Assembly (NCBI GenBank): GCA_030039655.1
Contig: JASHVC010000831.1
Coordinates: forward strand, 1 to 5,908
DNA from: Xanthobacteraceae bacterium
GTDB taxonomy: Bacteria; Pseudomonadota; Alphaproteobacteria; Rhizobiales; Xanthobacteraceae
Direction of reading: 5' to 3'
DNA length: 5,908 nucleotides
The notes under the pieces were generated by a model, which saw nothing but the letters and a program-made list of their open reading frames with translations, had not been told where the DNA came from and did no database searches. Made by a program: the position numbers and the translations under genes. This document shows positions 5,147-5,908 of this stretch, one piece after another. Position 1 is the first letter of the stretch. The number at the start of each line of letters is the position of its first letter.

Positions 5147-5908
5147 ATGTTTACGGCTGACGAACTCGCGGCAATCCCGATACTTTCCTCGATACCCGCG
5201 TCTAATCTTGAGCGCCTCGTCCAAGCCGCCGCCGACATTCAGCTAGCGGCAGGTGAGTTTGCCGTCAACGAGGGCGATGAGCGCGCTTTTTACGCGGTCG
5301 TTTCCGGAAAGGTGGAAGTCGTCAAGCTGTTCGACGGCGTTCCGCGCACGCTCGGCTGGCGCGTGCCGGGCGCCATATTCGGCGAGGTCCCGCTGGCGCT
5401 CGGCGCGCCGTTTCCGGCGGGCTATCGGGCTGCCGAATGCTCCCGCGTGCTGCGCCTGAGCGCCCAGCAATATCACGCGATCGCTGCGGTCGCGCCCGAA
5501 TTCGCTCTGAAAATGGGAGCACTCGCACGCGAGCGCATCGGCGGCCTGCAGAAAATCTCGGAAGAACCGCCCAAGCCGCGGGTGAGGCTGCTCGGCCACC
5601 GCTGGGACGGCGTCTGCGGCGACTTGCGCCGCTTCCTGGCGCGCAACCAGGTCTCATTCGATTGGATAACGCCCGATACGCCCGATCTCGACGCCAAGTG
5701 GCCAGGCGCGCATCCCGGCGACAGCGATTGTCCGGTGCTGCGGATTACGGACGGACCGGAGCTGAAACAACCAAACACACGCGATCTTGCAAAATTGCTG
5801 GGCCTGCAGACCAGCGCACATCTTCCCGAATACGACACGCTCGTCATTGGTGGTGGCCCGGCGGGACTAGCCGCGGCGGTCTATGGCGCATCGGAAGGTC
5901 TGCGCACC
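5147..5908 (+). CDS. Cyclic-nucleotide-binding / thioredoxin-reductase-like FAD oxidoreductase fusion (C-terminus cut by window edge)
   Basis: The frame is open from ATG 5147 to the right edge, 254 codons, with no stop. Residues 10-115 form a cyclic-nucleotide-binding (Crp/cNMP) domain: FYAVVSGKVEVVK (48-60), FGEVPLALG (78-86) and YRAAE (93-97, Arg94 in the place of the phosphate-contacting Arg). Residues 145-220 (RVRLLGHRWDGVCGDLRRFL onward, then CPVLRI at 195-200 and a TRDLAKLLGL helix at 211-220) look like a glutaredoxin/thioredoxin-like domain with a single Cys157 at the active-site region. Residues 229-254 begin an FAD/NAD(P) Rossmann fold with VIGGGPAGLAAAVYGASEGL (233-252). Such fusions, usually about 550 residues, are annotated as thioredoxin-disulfide reductases in Bradyrhizobium relatives; the missing part should carry the NADPH domain and a CxxC. 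An in-frame TGA at 5126-5128 bounds the start, and GGGG at 5137-5140 is the probable ribosome binding site. It probably links redox flow to a nucleotide signal. Confidence 0.9.
   Translation, partial: MFTADELAAIPILSSIPASNLERLVQAAADIQLAAGEFAVNEGDERAFYAVVSGKVEVVKLFDGVPRTLGWRVPGAIFGEVPLALGAPFPAGYRAAECSRVLRLSAQQYHAIAAVAPEFALKMGALARERIGGLQKISEEPPKPRVRLLGHRWDGVCGDLRRFLARNQVSFDWITPDTPDLDAKWPGAHPGDSDCPVLRITDGPELKQPNTRDLAKLLGLQTSAHLPEYDTLVIGGGPAGLAAAVYGASEGLRT

Noticed and set aside
5243..5847. Minus-strand open frames inside the cyclic-nucleotide/reductase gene
   Set aside because: They are antisense shadows with Arg/Ala/Ser-rich composition. The plus frame shows ordered domain motifs through the same stretch.

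Overview
The window looks like a piece of an alphaproteobacterial chromosome, most likely a Rhizobiales/Hyphomicrobiales member of the Bradyrhizobium-Rhodopseudomonas-Xanthobacteraceae kind. This rests on the high GC content, the strong G/C preference at third codon positions in four of the five genes, and gene families that I associate with formate dehydrogenase accessory clusters in that group. The assignment comes from recalled family knowledge; no search was run.

Left part (1-1756, minus strand): two translationally coupled genes run leftward. The first (995-1756) encodes a biotin/lipoate-protein-ligase-like protein. Its stop overlaps the GTG start of the second, a DUF6352-type protein of unknown function that runs off the left edge. 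Middle (1757-1860): a 104-base divergent control region holds a perfect 7+2+7 dyad, CGTTATA-AC-TATAACG, that resembles a compact molybdate-responsive (ModE) box. Rightward from it, 1861-3894 encodes a 677-residue multi-[4Fe-4S] protein. It has two double-cluster ferredoxin modules on a scaffold that faintly recalls HdrA and MvhD, and a C-terminal pair of CxxC motifs. These three genes are best read as accessory functions for a molybdenum formate dehydrogenase: an electron carrier or maturation scaffold plus two poorly understood helpers. No formate dehydrogenase subunit lies in the window.

Right part: 3895-4160 is a gene-free, lower-GC spacer. An FkbM-type SAM-dependent methyltransferase (4161-4877, TTG start) follows, with visibly lower GC than its neighbours, then a second spacer (4878-5146). 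FkbM genes usually modify glycans or small molecules, so this block looks like an insertion unrelated to the redox genes. From 5147 to the right edge there is the start of a three-part protein: a cyclic-nucleotide-binding domain, a glutaredoxin/thioredoxin-like segment, and the beginning of an FAD-dependent thioredoxin-reductase domain. High GC returns here.

No tRNA, rRNA, CRISPR array, transposase or long repeat was seen. The strongest leads for new biology are the degenerate Hdr-like iron-sulfur protein, the ligase-like protein without the usual catalytic lysine, and the dyad controlling the divergent pair.
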